Source of the DNA: Virgisporangium aurantiacum
Lineage (GTDB): Bacteria; Actinomycetota; Actinomycetes; Mycobacteriales; Micromonosporaceae
Assembly (NCBI RefSeq): GCF_016863635.1
Contig: NZ_BOPG01000027.1
Coordinates: forward strand, 1 to 64,000
Direction of reading: 5' to 3'
Length of the DNA stretch: 64,000 nt
Numbering within the stretch: position 1 is the first letter of the stretch; each line of letters opens with the position of its first letter. Under the pieces are notes generated by a model, which had not been told where the DNA came from, did no database searches, and saw only the letters and a program-made list of their open reading frames with translations. Positions 44,436-53,145 of this stretch are shown here, piece after piece. A program made the position numbers and the translations under genes.

Positions 44436-45568
44436 AGCTTCGCGACGTGGACCTCGGGTCGTGGCCGGTGGTCGGTGGGCTGGCCGCGATCGCGGTGGTC
44501 TTCGGGACGCTCAACGAGCACTTCCTCTCCGCCGAGAACCTCACCAACCTGGCTCTGCAGATGGCCGCGACCGGCACCATCTCGCTCGGTCTCATCCTGG
44601 TGATCCTGCTCGGCGAGATCGACCTCTCGGCCGGCTCGGTCAGCGGGCTGTGCGCGGTGGTGATGACGATCCTGTACGTCCGCCACGGGTGGCACCCGGC
44701 CGCGGCCATCGCCGTCGCCCTCGCCGCGGCCGCGCTCATCGGCGCGCTGCACGGCTGGATGTTCACCCAGTTGCGCATGCCGTCGTTCGTGGTGACCCTC
44801 GCCGGCCTCATCGGCTGGCAGGGACTCATGCTGTACCTCCTCGGCCGGGGCGGAACGATCAACCTGCCGTTCGACGGTCCGGTGGCGAAACTGAGCGACA
44901 CCTGGTTACCGCCGTGGGCCGGCTGGCTTCTCGTCGTCCTGATCGTCGGGATCCGGACCGGCAGCACCCTGATCGAACGCCGGCTCCGGCGGGCCGCCGG
45001 GCTGCCCGTGTCGCCGGCGCGGTGGGTGGTGCTCCGGCTGGTCGGCCTCGCGGCCGCACTGGCCGCCGTGGCCGCCGTCCTGTCGGCCGACCGGGGCGTG
45101 CCGCTGCTGCTGCTCATCTTCGCCGCTCTCGTGGTGACCGCCGACCTCGTGCTGCGGCACACCACCTTCGGCCGGCACGTGTACGCGGTGGGCGGCAACG
45201 CGGAGGCCGCCCGGCGGGCCGGCATCCACGTGACGCGGATCCGGATTCTCGCGTTCGTCGGCGGTTCGGCCCTGGCGGCGTTCGGCGGGATCCTCGCCGC
45301 CAGCCGGCTGGCCGCGGTGAACCAGAGTTCGGGCAGCAGCGACACGCTGCTGATGGCGATCGCGGCCGCGGTCATCGGCGGCGTCTCCCTGTTCGGCGGC
45401 CGGGGACGGGCCTACGCCGCGCTCCTGGGCATCCTCGTCATCCAGTCCATCACCAACGGCATGCTGCTGCTGAACGTGGACTCGTCGGTGCGCTACATGG
45501 TGACCGCCGCGGTGCTCGCGGTCGCGGTGGCCATCGATTCGCTCGCCAGGCGCGGCCAACCACGATGA
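44432..45568 (+). CDS. Sugar ABC transporter permease (XylH-like)
   Basis: A 378-residue permease of the CUT2/RbsC type with ten or so hydrophobic segments. GEIDLSAGSVSGL near residue 66 and AVGGNAEAARRAGIHVTRIR near residue 251 (the cytoplasmic loop touching the ATPase) are diagnostic, and FGGRGRAYAALLG follows. GTG 44432 overlaps the ATPase stop. Pentose import, probably xylose, is inferred from the set. Confidence 0.88.
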   Translation: MKLRDVDLGSWPVVGGLAAIAVVFGTLNEHFLSAENLTNLALQMAATGTISLGLILVILLGEIDLSAGSVSGLCAVVMTILYVRHGWHPAAAIAVALAAAALIGALHGWMFTQLRMPSFVVTLAGLIGWQGLMLYLLGRGGTINLPFDGPVAKLSDTWLPPWAGWLLVVLIVGIRTGSTLIERRLRRAAGLPVSPARWVVLRLVGLAAALAAVAAVLSADRGVPLLLLIFAALVVTADLVLRHTTFGRHVYAVGGNAEAARRAGIHVTRIRILAFVGGSALAAFGGILAASRLAAVNQSSGSSDTLLMAIAAAVIGGVSLFGGRGRAYAALLGILVIQSITNGMLLLNVDSSVRYMVTAAVLAVAVAIDSLARRGQPR

Positions 45569-45584
45569 ATCGGTTCAGGGGAGC

Positions 45585-45608
45585 GCGAGGGTGGCGAAGC
45601 CCCCTCGC
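45585..45608 (+). other. Intercistronic hairpin before the ROK kinase gene
   Basis: GCGAGGG (45585-45591) and CCCTCGC (45602-45608) can pair perfectly around a ten-base loop. The stem ends two bases before the GGGGAG ribosome site of the kinase gene (45611-45616). There is no T-run, so it is not a terminator by itself; it may set the relative yield of kinase. Confidence 0.4.
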
Positions 45609-45620
45609 AAGGGGAGAACG

Positions 45621-46508
45621 GTGAGTGTTCTCGGCATCGACTTCGGCGGCACCAAGGTGGCGCTGGCCACCGCTGATGGTGGACCTCCGCTCCGCGACAC
45701 CCTGCGCCTGCCGACCCTGGCGCCGGCCGGGGCCGCGCAGGTGGTGGAGCGGGCGCTCGCCGCGGCCCGGACGCTGACCCGCCGGCCGACGGCCGTCGGC
45801 GTGTCGACGTTCGGCGTCGTGTCGCGGGACCGGATCCGGTTGGCGCCCAACGTGCCCGGGTGGGACGGTCTGGAGCTGCCCCGGCTGTTGCGCGAGGAGT
45901 TCGACGCGACGCCGGTCGTGGTCCACAACGACGTCAACGCCGCCGCGACCGCCGAACTGCGCTGGGGTGCGCTGCGCGGGGTGGACCTGGGTATCTACCT
46001 GAACCTGGGCACCGGCCTCGGCGGCGCGCTGATCGCGGGCGGCCGGGTGCTGACCGGGGCACACGGTGCCGCCGGCGAGATCGGCTACCTGCTCGGCGCG
46101 GATCCGACCCGGTGCTTCGCCACCGGGAACGCGCCGCTGGAGGAAATGGCGTCGGGAGGCGCGCTCGCCACGCGCGGCGCGGCCCTGCTGGGGCGCGACA
46201 TCACCACCGTCTCCGAGCTGTTCGACCTCGTCGACCGCCCGGACATCGCGGCCCTGCTGGACACCGCCGTCGACGCGCTCGCGGCGGCCGTCGCCAACCT
46301 GTGCATCGCCGTCGACCCGCAGCGGGTCGTCATCGGGGGCGGCATGATGTCGGCGGCGCGGCACATCCTGCCCCGGATCTCGGCACTGACCGCGCGGGCC
46401 GTCCCGTTCCCCCCGGAGATCGTGGCCGCCCGCTTCGTCCACGACGCACCGCTCATGGGCGCGATAGCGCTCGCTCTCGACGCGGCTCAGGATGTCCCGC
46501 GCAGGTAG
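45621..46508 (+). CDS. ROK-family sugar kinase-like protein
   Basis: A 295-residue protein with the ATP loop GIDFGGTKVALA (about residues 4-15), catalytic Asp in VVVHNDVNAAATAE and LNLGTGLGGALIAGG. The usual zinc motif is replaced by EIGYLLGADPTRCFATGN, with a single Cys, so it is a zinc-less member. Placed behind the importer it probably phosphorylates the imported sugar or a product. GTG 45621 with GGGGAG upstream is preferred to GTG 45591. Confidence 0.82.
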   Translation: MSVLGIDFGGTKVALATADGGPPLRDTLRLPTLAPAGAAQVVERALAAARTLTRRPTAVGVSTFGVVSRDRIRLAPNVPGWDGLELPRLLREEFDATPVVVHNDVNAAATAELRWGALRGVDLGIYLNLGTGLGGALIAGGRVLTGAHGAAGEIGYLLGADPTRCFATGNAPLEEMASGGALATRGAALLGRDITTVSELFDLVDRPDIAALLDTAVDALAAAVANLCIAVDPQRVVIGGGMMSAARHILPRISALTARAVPFPPEIVAARFVHDAPLMGAIALALDAAQDVPRR

Positions 46509-47233
46509 GCCCCGGCCAACTGCCGAAGGCGGGTCCGGCCGAAACTGTGACCGTGGCCGGGATGGACGACGGACACGTCGAGGTCGGCGAGGAACTCCAT
46601 GCTGTGCCGGTAGGCGGCCACGTCGGAGTTGGGCAGGGTGTCGATCAGGGCACCCTCGTAGACGATGTCGCCGGAGTACAGGGTCCCGGTACGCTCCTCC
46701 AACAGGGCGATGCTTCCCGGTGTGTGGCCGGGAAGGTGCAGCACCGTCAGCACCCGGCCGCCCAGGTCGATCCGGTCGCCGTCGTCGAGCATGCGGCTCA
46801 GGGTCATGGGTTCGACGCGGTAGGCGGCCGGGTCGTAGCCGGGATCCGGCAGGATGTCGATCATGAGCTCGGGGACCGGTTCTCCCGCCGCGTCGATCCC
46901 CAACTTGTCGTAGAGCTCCGCGCCGTACAGACTCCCCGGTACACCCGCCGCCAGCACCCCCGCCTCCGCGGGATGGGCGGCCCGGTCACCGAACTCGGAC
47001 GCCCCACCGACATGATCCAGGTGCGCGTGGGTGAGCAGGACCATGGGATCGCGCTCGAACATGGCCGGAATCGCCTCCCGCAGGGCGACGACACCGAGCC
47101 CGGCGTCGACCACGATGTCACGATCGGTGCCGCGCAACCACCAGAGGTTCGCCGACACCAGTTCGTTGACGTGCGGTTCCGAGACCCGGATGACGCCGCC
47201 ACCCACGTTGTCCTGCGTGTACCAGTCGACCAC
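46487..47233 (-). CDS. MBL-fold metallo-hydrolase
   Basis: A 248-residue metallo-beta-lactamase-fold enzyme with the metal motif LLTHAHLDHVGGASEFG (near residue 68), HLPGHTPGSIALLEE (near 165), LYSGDIVYEG and VVHPGHGHSFG (near 230). Glyoxalase-II/lactonase-like substrates are possible. GTG 47233 is inferred, as an upstream extension would cross the I36 gene. It converges on the kinase gene with a 22-base overlap. Confidence 0.82.
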   Translation of the reverse strand: MVDWYTQDNVGGGVIRVSEPHVNELVSANLWWLRGTDRDIVVDAGLGVVALREAIPAMFERDPMVLLTHAHLDHVGGASEFGDRAAHPAEAGVLAAGVPGSLYGAELYDKLGIDAAGEPVPELMIDILPDPGYDPAAYRVEPMTLSRMLDDGDRIDLGGRVLTVLHLPGHTPGSIALLEERTGTLYSGDIVYEGALIDTLPNSDVAAYRHSMEFLADLDVSVVHPGHGHSFGRTRLRQLAGAYLRGTS

Positions 47234-47259
47234 GTCGGCAAGTGTGCCAGTGCGCCGGC

Positions 47260-47661
47260 TTACGGCCACGCGCCGACGGAGTAGCTTCTGTTCGCGAGGA
47301 TCAATTGACCGCCAGGGTAGATGATGACATTGCCACCGGTGCAACTCGACGATCGCCAGAGCCGCTCGCGCCAAACGGTACGGTTGTAGGCCGAGAGATA
47401 TCCGATGGAGAAGGTGCGACATTCACCGGTGAAGACGGGCGGGAAGGCGCCCATCCTTCCGGAGAAATTGGTGTTCTCCCACACGCAGATGTGATCGATT
47501 GGGCAGTCGGCGAGACCCTTCGTGCTGATTTTCATGGCGATCCCGGCCGAACCCGCGTCCTGCGGAGCCTCACTCGCGTGAGCGGCGGCCATTGGCGACA
47601 CGGCTGCCGACACCGCCAGCGTGGCGCTGAACATCAGCGCCATCAGCGTCTTCTTTCGCAT
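47260..47661 (-). CDS. Secreted peptidase-inhibitor-like protein (family I36)
   Basis: A 133-residue exported protein. The signal peptide (MRKKTLMALMFSATLAVSAA, about 28 residues in all) is followed by a beta-rich domain with four Cys: DCPIDHICVWENTNFSG, GECRTFS and SSCTGG. This matches beta/gamma-crystallin-like actinomycete metalloproteinase inhibitors of the I36 group. GAGAGG upstream of ATG 47661 is the ribosome site. Its target protease is unknown. Confidence 0.78.
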   Translation of the reverse strand: MRKKTLMALMFSATLAVSAAVSPMAAAHASEAPQDAGSAGIAMKISTKGLADCPIDHICVWENTNFSGRMGAFPPVFTGECRTFSIGYLSAYNRTVWRERLWRSSSCTGGNVIIYPGGQLILANRSYSVGAWP

Positions 47662-47726
47662 TTCCCGTACCTCTCGTCGATGTTGGCTCATCGGCGAAGG
47701 TATGGATGCCGAAATTCATCCTTGCT

Positions 47727-48722
47727 TCACTCGGGCTTCGCGGGTGGGTTCAACGTCTGGTGGCGGAACTGGCGCGGGGAGAGGCCGTAGGCGGCGCGGA
47801 ACGCCTGGCTGAAATGCGCGGGGCTGGTGAATCCCCACCGGGCGGCGATTGTCTGGATCGATCGGGTGGCCAGTCGCGGATCGCCGAGGTCGTGCCGGCA
47901 GTTCTCGAGACGGCGATGACGGATGTGGCCGGCGACGGTGTGTTCTTCCGGCTCGAACACCTTGTGCAGGTACCGCGGCGAGATGTGGTGGGCGGTGGCG
48001 ATCGCCTCCGGGGTCAGCCGCGGATCGCCGAGGTGGTGATGGATGAAGACGAGGATCCGGGCCAGGAGTGCCCGCTGCCGGGTGTGTGGCGGCAGCACGT
48101 TCTCGGCGTCCAACGCGTCGGCGAGTGCGGTGGTGAGCACGTCCAGCGTGAGGGTGGACAGGCGGGCGGTCTCCGATGCACTGAGGTTCGGCATCCGCCG
48201 GGCCAGGTGGCAGAGGAACTGCGACGTCAGCGCACCGATGCTCCGATCACCCGAGAGGCGCACGGCGGTCAGCCGCCGCAGGTCCTGAGCCGGAAACGGC
48301 AGCAGCGAACGCGGAAAGTGCAGGATCAGCACCTTGCTTTCCGGGACGTGCGGCGCATGGTCGACGCGGTACGGCCGCGACGTCTCGAGCAGAACGAGGT
48401 CCCCGGCGCCCACCTCCGCGCACCGGCCGTCCTGGGTCACCGTGCCGGCGCCGTGCAGGGTGCAGCCGATCTCGAGCACGTCGGGGTCGGCCCGGCGGAT
48501 GAGCCTGGGCGTGCGGTGCGTCGTGTGCGGCACCATGGTGGCCAGCGCGGCCCGCACGGGACCGAACGCGCTGACCCCGACGTGCGCCCGGAATCCGTTT
48601 CGCACCTCCGGGTCGCACCGCAGGTCGTAGGGGACGAACAGCTTCGAGTTGACCTCGCGCCAGTAGGTGAACCGCTCCTCGGCCGGAACCTCGTCGGTGC
48701 TGACGACATCCATGCCTCTCAT
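47727..48722 (-). CDS. AraC-family transcriptional regulator
   Basis: A 331-residue regulator with an AraC-binding-like N-terminal domain (ERFTYWREVNSKLFVPYDLR at the start) and two C-terminal helix-turn-helices (PEAIATAHHISPRYLHKVFE and TIAARWGFTSPAHFSQAFRA), followed by LSPRQFR. Two ATGs (48722, 48713) are possible starts. It is divergent from the SARP gene across 84 bases, so the pair may share control. Confidence 0.85.
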   Translation of the reverse strand: MRGMDVVSTDEVPAEERFTYWREVNSKLFVPYDLRCDPEVRNGFRAHVGVSAFGPVRAALATMVPHTTHRTPRLIRRADPDVLEIGCTLHGAGTVTQDGRCAEVGAGDLVLLETSRPYRVDHAPHVPESKVLILHFPRSLLPFPAQDLRRLTAVRLSGDRSIGALTSQFLCHLARRMPNLSASETARLSTLTLDVLTTALADALDAENVLPPHTRQRALLARILVFIHHHLGDPRLTPEAIATAHHISPRYLHKVFEPEEHTVAGHIRHRRLENCRHDLGDPRLATRSIQTIAARWGFTSPAHFSQAFRAAYGLSPRQFRHQTLNPPAKPE

Positions 48723-48806
48723 CGTGTCACGGTGCGCGGAGACTAAAGGACTGTTCACTCACCGGTAACGACAGCCCGGTCCGCCGCGCGCATCCTCGGG
48801 GAAGGG

Positions 48807-49646
48807 ATGCCTAGGGGGAAGGCCATCGTGGGGATGCTGACGGTCGGGGTGCTCGGTCCGCTCGAGGTCTCGGTGTGCGGGCAACCCGTGTGCATCCGCG
48901 CGTCCAAGCTCCGGACCCTGGTGATGGTGCTGGCGATGACGGCCGGTGCGCCCGTGTCCGTCGACAGGCTTGCCGACGCGGTGTGGGACGAGAAGCTGCC
49001 CGTGCATCTGCGGCGGGCGTTGCAGACCCTGCTGACCCGGCTGCGTGGCGTCCTGGGCAGAGACGCGATCGTCACCGACGCGGCCGGATACCGGCTGCGC
49101 GTGGATCCCGACCACGTCGACGCGTTGCGGTTCGGGCGGCTGCTCGGTCGTGCCGCGCGCGCGTCCGATCCGGTCAGTGAACGCGGTCATCTGGAGGCGG
49201 CGCTGGCGCTGTGGCGGGGCGACCCGTTCGACGGCAGCCGGCTCGACTGGTCGAGGGGACAGCGGGTCCGGTTGGTCGAGGGGTATCTGGCGGCCCTGGA
49301 GCGGCGCGTCGACCTCGATCTGGCCGAGGGCCGGGCCGGTGAGGCCGTCGTGCTGCTGCGGGAGGTGGCCGCGGCCCATCCGTTGCGGGAGCCCCTGCTG
49401 GCGCGGTTCCTGATGGCGCTGACGGCGGCCGGCCGGCGGGCGGAGGCGCTGGCGGAGTACGAGTCGATCCGCCGGCGTCTGGCCGAGGAACTCGGCACGG
49501 ATCCCGGTCCGGAACTGCGGCGGATACACGCCGGGCTGCTGGTGCCGGCACGGGAGCTCCGACCGGCACTGTGGAGGACCGCCTCTCGACCCGGGCCGGT
49601 GATCGCGGCGGTCCCGGCGGTCCCGGCGGTCCCGGTATCACGCTGA
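48807..49646 (+). CDS. SARP-type (BTAD) transcriptional regulator
   Basis: A 279-residue regulator with an OmpR-like winged helix (GVLGPLEVSVCGQPVCIRAS, then VSVDRLADAVWDEKLP) and a bacterial transcriptional activation domain from about residue 105 (RFGRLLGRAARA, HPLREPLLARFLMALTAAGR, ALAEYESIRRRLAEELGTDP). These proteins often activate antibiotic clusters in Streptomyces-like actinomycetes. The C-terminus ends in an unusual repeat VPAVPAVPV. ATG 48807 has GGGGAAGGG just before it; ATG 48834 is an alternative. Confidence 0.85.
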   Translation: MPRGKAIVGMLTVGVLGPLEVSVCGQPVCIRASKLRTLVMVLAMTAGAPVSVDRLADAVWDEKLPVHLRRALQTLLTRLRGVLGRDAIVTDAAGYRLRVDPDHVDALRFGRLLGRAARASDPVSERGHLEAALALWRGDPFDGSRLDWSRGQRVRLVEGYLAALERRVDLDLAEGRAGEAVVLLREVAAAHPLREPLLARFLMALTAAGRRAEALAEYESIRRRLAEELGTDPGPELRRIHAGLLVPARELRPALWRTASRPGPVIAAVPAVPAVPVSR

Positions 49647-49689
49647 ACAACCTCGCCAGATCCGGCGGCCGCGTTGCGGAACCGTGTCA

Positions 49690-49719
49690 TTGACATTGCC
49701 ATCGGCATCGCCCTACCGT
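49690..49719 (+). promoter_or_regulatory. Promoter of the apiose operon
   Basis: TTGACA (49690-49695) is a perfect -35. TACCGT at 49714-49719 fits TANNNT after an 18-base spacer. Transcription would start near 49726, just ahead of the SorC motif. Confidence 0.6.
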
Positions 49720-49741
49720 CTGAGTTATGTCCGGTCGGGCT

Positions 49742-49758
49742 TGAATAGATATGCAGAT
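49742..49758. promoter_or_regulatory. SorC operator candidate, copy 1
   Basis: TGAATAGATATGCAGAT lies about 16-33 bases after the predicted transcription start and 41 bases before ATG 49799. Its first 11 bases are identical to the copy at 58742. The core TGAATA-GA-TATGCA is an imperfect palindrome. A regulator bound here would act as a roadblock. Confidence 0.68.
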
Positions 49759-49798
49759 GAGCGACTGCCGCGATCATGGCAGTGGAAAAGGAACGCCG

Positions 49799-50680
49799 AT
49801 GCTGTCCGCCGATCCTGCGGCCGCCGCCGAGTACCGCGCGGTGTCCGCGCGCATCCGCGCCGCCGACCCCGAGTCGACAGCGGCAGGGCTGCGCGACATC
49901 TCGCAGGGCGTGCGCCGCAGCATCGTGCGGATGATCGACCGGGCGGGGATGGGCCACATCGGTGGCGACCTGTCGGTGACCGACATCCTCGTCACCTGCT
50001 TCTGGGGGGTGCTGTCCCTCGATCCGCAACGGCCGGCCTGGACCGGGCGGGACCGCTTCATCCTGAGCAAGGGCCACTGCGCGGCGGCCCTGTACTCGAC
50101 GCTGGCGCACAGCGGCTTCTTCCACGTCGACGAGCTGGCGACCTTCATGGCACCGATGTCGGCGCTCAACGGTCATCCCAACAAGAACGAGGTACCCGGT
50201 GTGGAGACCAACACCGGGGCCCTCGGCCACGGCTTTCCGGTCGCCACCGGGTGCGCGATCGCCGCACAACTGGGTGGCGAGACCTGGCGCACGGTCGTTG
50301 TGCTGGGCGATGGGGAGATGCAGGAGGGCAGCAACTGGGAGGCGGCGATGACGGCGTCGCACTACGGGCTGTCCTCGCTCACCGCCGTCGTCGACCGGAA
50401 CCGGCTGCAGCAGGGTGCACGTACCGAGGAGACCAAGAGGTTGGAGCCGTTCGCGGACAAGTGGCGCAGCTTCGGCTGGGAGGTCCGCGACGTCGACGGC
50501 CACGACCACGTCGCCCTCCTGCAGGCGCTCGCGCCGTCGAGCGCGGGCGACCCGGTCGTCGTCATCGCCAACACGATCAAAGGCAAGGGTGTGTCCTTCA
50601 TGGAGGATCGGGTCGAGTGGCATCACAAGGTGCCCACCCGTGAGCAGGTCGAGCTCGCTCTCGCGGAGCTGGCGGCATGA
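49799..50680 (+). CDS. aptA: Apulose-4-phosphate transketolase, N-terminal subunit
   Basis: A 293-residue N-terminal half-transketolase. RAGMGHIGGDLSVTDILV near residue 50, SKGHCAAALYSTL near 93, GALGHGFPVATG near 142 and the thiamine-diphosphate motif GDGEMQEGSNWEAAM near 169 are present. Split transketolases serve in several pathways. Here the C-terminal half, FGGY kinase, TIM-barrel isomerase and apiosidase in one operon point to D-apulose 4-phosphate cleavage, giving DHAP and xylulose 5-phosphate with glyceraldehyde 3-phosphate. AAGGA before ATG 49799 fixes the start. Confidence 0.72.
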   Translation: MLSADPAAAAEYRAVSARIRAADPESTAAGLRDISQGVRRSIVRMIDRAGMGHIGGDLSVTDILVTCFWGVLSLDPQRPAWTGRDRFILSKGHCAAALYSTLAHSGFFHVDELATFMAPMSALNGHPNKNEVPGVETNTGALGHGFPVATGCAIAAQLGGETWRTVVVLGDGEMQEGSNWEAAMTASHYGLSSLTAVVDRNRLQQGARTEETKRLEPFADKWRSFGWEVRDVDGHDHVALLQALAPSSAGDPVVVIANTIKGKGVSFMEDRVEWHHKVPTREQVELALAELAA

Positions 50681-51642
50681 CGCTCGCCGAGCAGGCCGCC
50701 ACGTTCGACTGCCGGCAGGCGTTCGCCGAGGAGCTGACCGCGCTGGCCCGGGTCGACGACCGGATCGTGGCCGTGTGCAACGACTCGGTCGGGTCCAGCA
50801 ACCTGGTCGGGTTCCGGCAGGAGTTTCCGGACCGGTTGGTGAACGTGGGGATCGCCGAGCAGGATCTCGTCGGCGTGGCGGCGGGACTGGCCAACGCGGG
50901 CCGGATCCCGTTCGTGTGTGCCGCCGCGCCGTTCCTGACCGGACGGGCGCTGGAGCAGATCAAGGCCGACGTCGCCTACAGCCGGGCCCACGTCGTCCTG
51001 TGTGGACAGAGTCCCGGCATGGCCTACGGGGAACTGGGACCGACGCACCACTCCATCGAGGACCTGTCGTGGATGCGCGCGGTGGCCAACCTCGACGTGA
51101 TCGTGCCGGCCGACCCGGACCAGACCCGGGCCGCGGTGCGGTGGGCGGCCGCCTCCGGACGCCCCGTGTACATGCGGATTCCCCGGTTCAAGGTCCCCGT
51201 CGTCACGCCGCCCGACGCACCGTTCGCGCGCGGGCGTGCCATCCGGCTCGTCGACGGCGACGACGTGACGGTCATCGCGATCGGTTCGCTGATCTCCCGC
51301 GCGCTGGACGCCGCCGCCCGGCTGCGGGGGGAGGGGATCGGGGTCCGCGTGTTGAACATGCCGTTCGTCGATCCCCTCGACACCGCCGCGGTCCTCGCCG
51401 CCGCCCGCCAGACGCGGGGGATCGTCACCGCCGAGGAAGCCACCACCAGCGGTGGGCTGGGCGCCGCGGTCGCGTCGACCGTCGTGACCGCCCACCCGGT
51501 CCCGATGCGCATCCTGGGCGTGCCGCGGGTGTTCGCCCCGACCGGCGACACGGCGTTCCTCCTGGACCACTTCGGGCTGTCCGCCGACGGCATCGTGGCC
51601 GCCGTCCGGGACCTGCTGGGAAGCGGTGACGGTCATGGCTGA
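50677..51642 (+). CDS. aptB: Apulose-4-phosphate transketolase, C-terminal subunit
   Basis: A 321-residue C-terminal half-transketolase. VNVGIAEQDLVGVAAGLANA (about residues 55-74) carries the catalytic Glu that activates thiamine. GPTHHSIEDLSWMRAVAN and the terminal Rossmann-like domain (VTVIAIGSLISRALDAAARL) follow. It overlaps aptA by four bases, as subunits of one enzyme should. Specificity for apulose 4-phosphate is inferred from the operon, not from residues. Confidence 0.72.
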   Translation: MTLAEQAATFDCRQAFAEELTALARVDDRIVAVCNDSVGSSNLVGFRQEFPDRLVNVGIAEQDLVGVAAGLANAGRIPFVCAAAPFLTGRALEQIKADVAYSRAHVVLCGQSPGMAYGELGPTHHSIEDLSWMRAVANLDVIVPADPDQTRAAVRWAAASGRPVYMRIPRFKVPVVTPPDAPFARGRAIRLVDGDDVTVIAIGSLISRALDAAARLRGEGIGVRVLNMPFVDPLDTAAVLAAARQTRGIVTAEEATTSGGLGAAVASTVVTAHPVPMRILGVPRVFAPTGDTAFLLDHFGLSADGIVAAVRDLLGSGDGHG

Positions 51643-53101
51643 CGGCCCGCTGGTACTCGCCGTCGACCAGGGCACCGGTTCGACGAAGGCGGTGCTCGTC
51701 GACGTGTCCGGCCGGGTCGTCGCCCGGGCGGTGGCGCCGCTGTCGGAACGCCAGCCCCGGCCCGGCTGGGTCGAGCAGGACGCGGACGAACTGTGGCACA
51801 GCGTCAGCCGCGCCGTCGTCGACTGCGTCGATCCGGCTGTGGCGCACCGGATCGCCGCGGTCGGTGTGAGCAACCAGCGGGAGTCGCTGGTGCTGTGGGA
51901 CCGGCGCACCGGCGAACCACTCGGCCCGTTGGTCAGCTGGCAGGACCAGCGCACCACCGCGAAGTGCCGGGACCTGATCGCCGCCGGTGCCGGCCCGCTC
52001 GTCCGGACGGTCAGCGGCATGCCGCTGGACCCGATGTTCTCCGCGCTCAAGGCGGGCTGGCTGTTGGACACCCACGACCCGGAACGACGCCGGGCCAAGG
52101 CCGGCGAGCTGTGCCTGGGCACGGTCGACTCGTGGCTGCTGAGCCGCTTCGGCGGCGACCACATCATCGAGGTCGGCAACGCGTCCCGGACCCAGTTGCT
52201 CGACGTCGGGACCCGGCGGTGGGACGAGCGCCTGTTGGACGTGTTCGGCGTTCCGGCGTCGGTGCTGCCGCGCGTGGTCGCGTCGTGCGGCGACTTCCCG
52301 ACCGTCCGCGGCCTGGCACCGGTTCCGGACGGCACCCCGGTCGGCGCGGTGCTCGGCGACTCGCACGCCGCCATGTTCGCGCACGCCGGCTGGCGACCCG
52401 GGGTGGTCAAGGCGACCTACGGCACCGGCTCGTCGGTGATGGCCCTCGGCGACGGCGGCGACAGCCCGGCCCTGTGCCGCAGCGTCGCCTGGGACGTGAC
52501 CGGTCCGGTCCTCGCCGTCGAGGGCAACATCCGGGCGACCGGTCGCACCCTCACCTGGCTGGCCGACCTGTTCGGCCTGGACGAGCAGATCCTGCTCGAC
52601 GAGGCGGCCGAGACACCCGGGCGGGTGCAGTTCGTACCCGCGTTCGGTGGCCTGGGCGCCCCGTGGTGGGAGCCCGACGCGGTGGCCGTCCTCAGTGGAC
52701 TCACGCTCGGAACCGGTCGGGGCGAGCTCGTCACGGCCGCCCTGCACGCGGTGGCGCATCAGGTCGAAGACGTGGTGTCCGCGGTCGAGACGATCGTCGG
52801 TGACGTCCGCGAGCTGCTGTGCGACGGCGGCCTGACCCGCAGCACGCGGATGATGCAGCTCCAGGCCGACGTGTCCGGGCGGCGGGTCGCCCGCTCGGCC
52901 GAGCCGGACCTGTCCGCCCTCGGAGCCGCGGACGCCGCCGGTCTCGCCGCCGGCCTGTGGAGCCTCGCCGACCTCGAAGCCCGGCACCGGCCGGCCACCG
53001 CCTACCACCCGGCCATCGACGACGCGAGCCGGACCGACCGGCGCGCCGACTGGCGCACCGCTGTCGCCCGGGCGCGCCTCGGAACCGACACCACCCCGTG
53101 A
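51635..53101 (+). CDS. apsK: FGGY-family kinase, likely D-apulose kinase
   Basis: A 488-residue sugar kinase with the phosphate-1 loop LAVDQGTGSTKAVLVD (about residues 7-22), GVSNQRESLVLWDRRTGEPL, GDSHAAMFAHAG near residue 240 and the C-terminal CDGGLTRSTRMMQLQADVSG near 400. It looks like the glycerol-/xylulokinase branch; a pure xylulokinase role is the main alternative. The operon suggests ATP-dependent phosphorylation of D-apulose at C4. ATG 51635 lies within the aptB stop region; GTG 51626 is also possible. Confidence 0.7.
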   Translation: MADGPLVLAVDQGTGSTKAVLVDVSGRVVARAVAPLSERQPRPGWVEQDADELWHSVSRAVVDCVDPAVAHRIAAVGVSNQRESLVLWDRRTGEPLGPLVSWQDQRTTAKCRDLIAAGAGPLVRTVSGMPLDPMFSALKAGWLLDTHDPERRRAKAGELCLGTVDSWLLSRFGGDHIIEVGNASRTQLLDVGTRRWDERLLDVFGVPASVLPRVVASCGDFPTVRGLAPVPDGTPVGAVLGDSHAAMFAHAGWRPGVVKATYGTGSSVMALGDGGDSPALCRSVAWDVTGPVLAVEGNIRATGRTLTWLADLFGLDEQILLDEAAETPGRVQFVPAFGGLGAPWWEPDAVAVLSGLTLGTGRGELVTAALHAVAHQVEDVVSAVETIVGDVRELLCDGGLTRSTRMMQLQADVSGRRVARSAEPDLSALGAADAAGLAAGLWSLADLEARHRPATAYHPAIDDASRTDRRADWRTAVARARLGTDTTP

Positions 53102-53145
53102 ACACCCCACCACCAACCCACCACGACCCTCCTCAAGGAGACGGA

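Noticed and set aside
45585..45608. Rho-independent terminator between permease and kinase genes
   Set aside because: There is no T-run, and the next ribosome site starts two bases later, so read-through is needed.
49799..53101. Ordinary pentose-phosphate or xylulose operon
   Set aside because: A split transketolase with a kinase could suit xylulose, but the linked GH140-like apiosidase and isomerase fit D-apiose better. This stays the main alternative.
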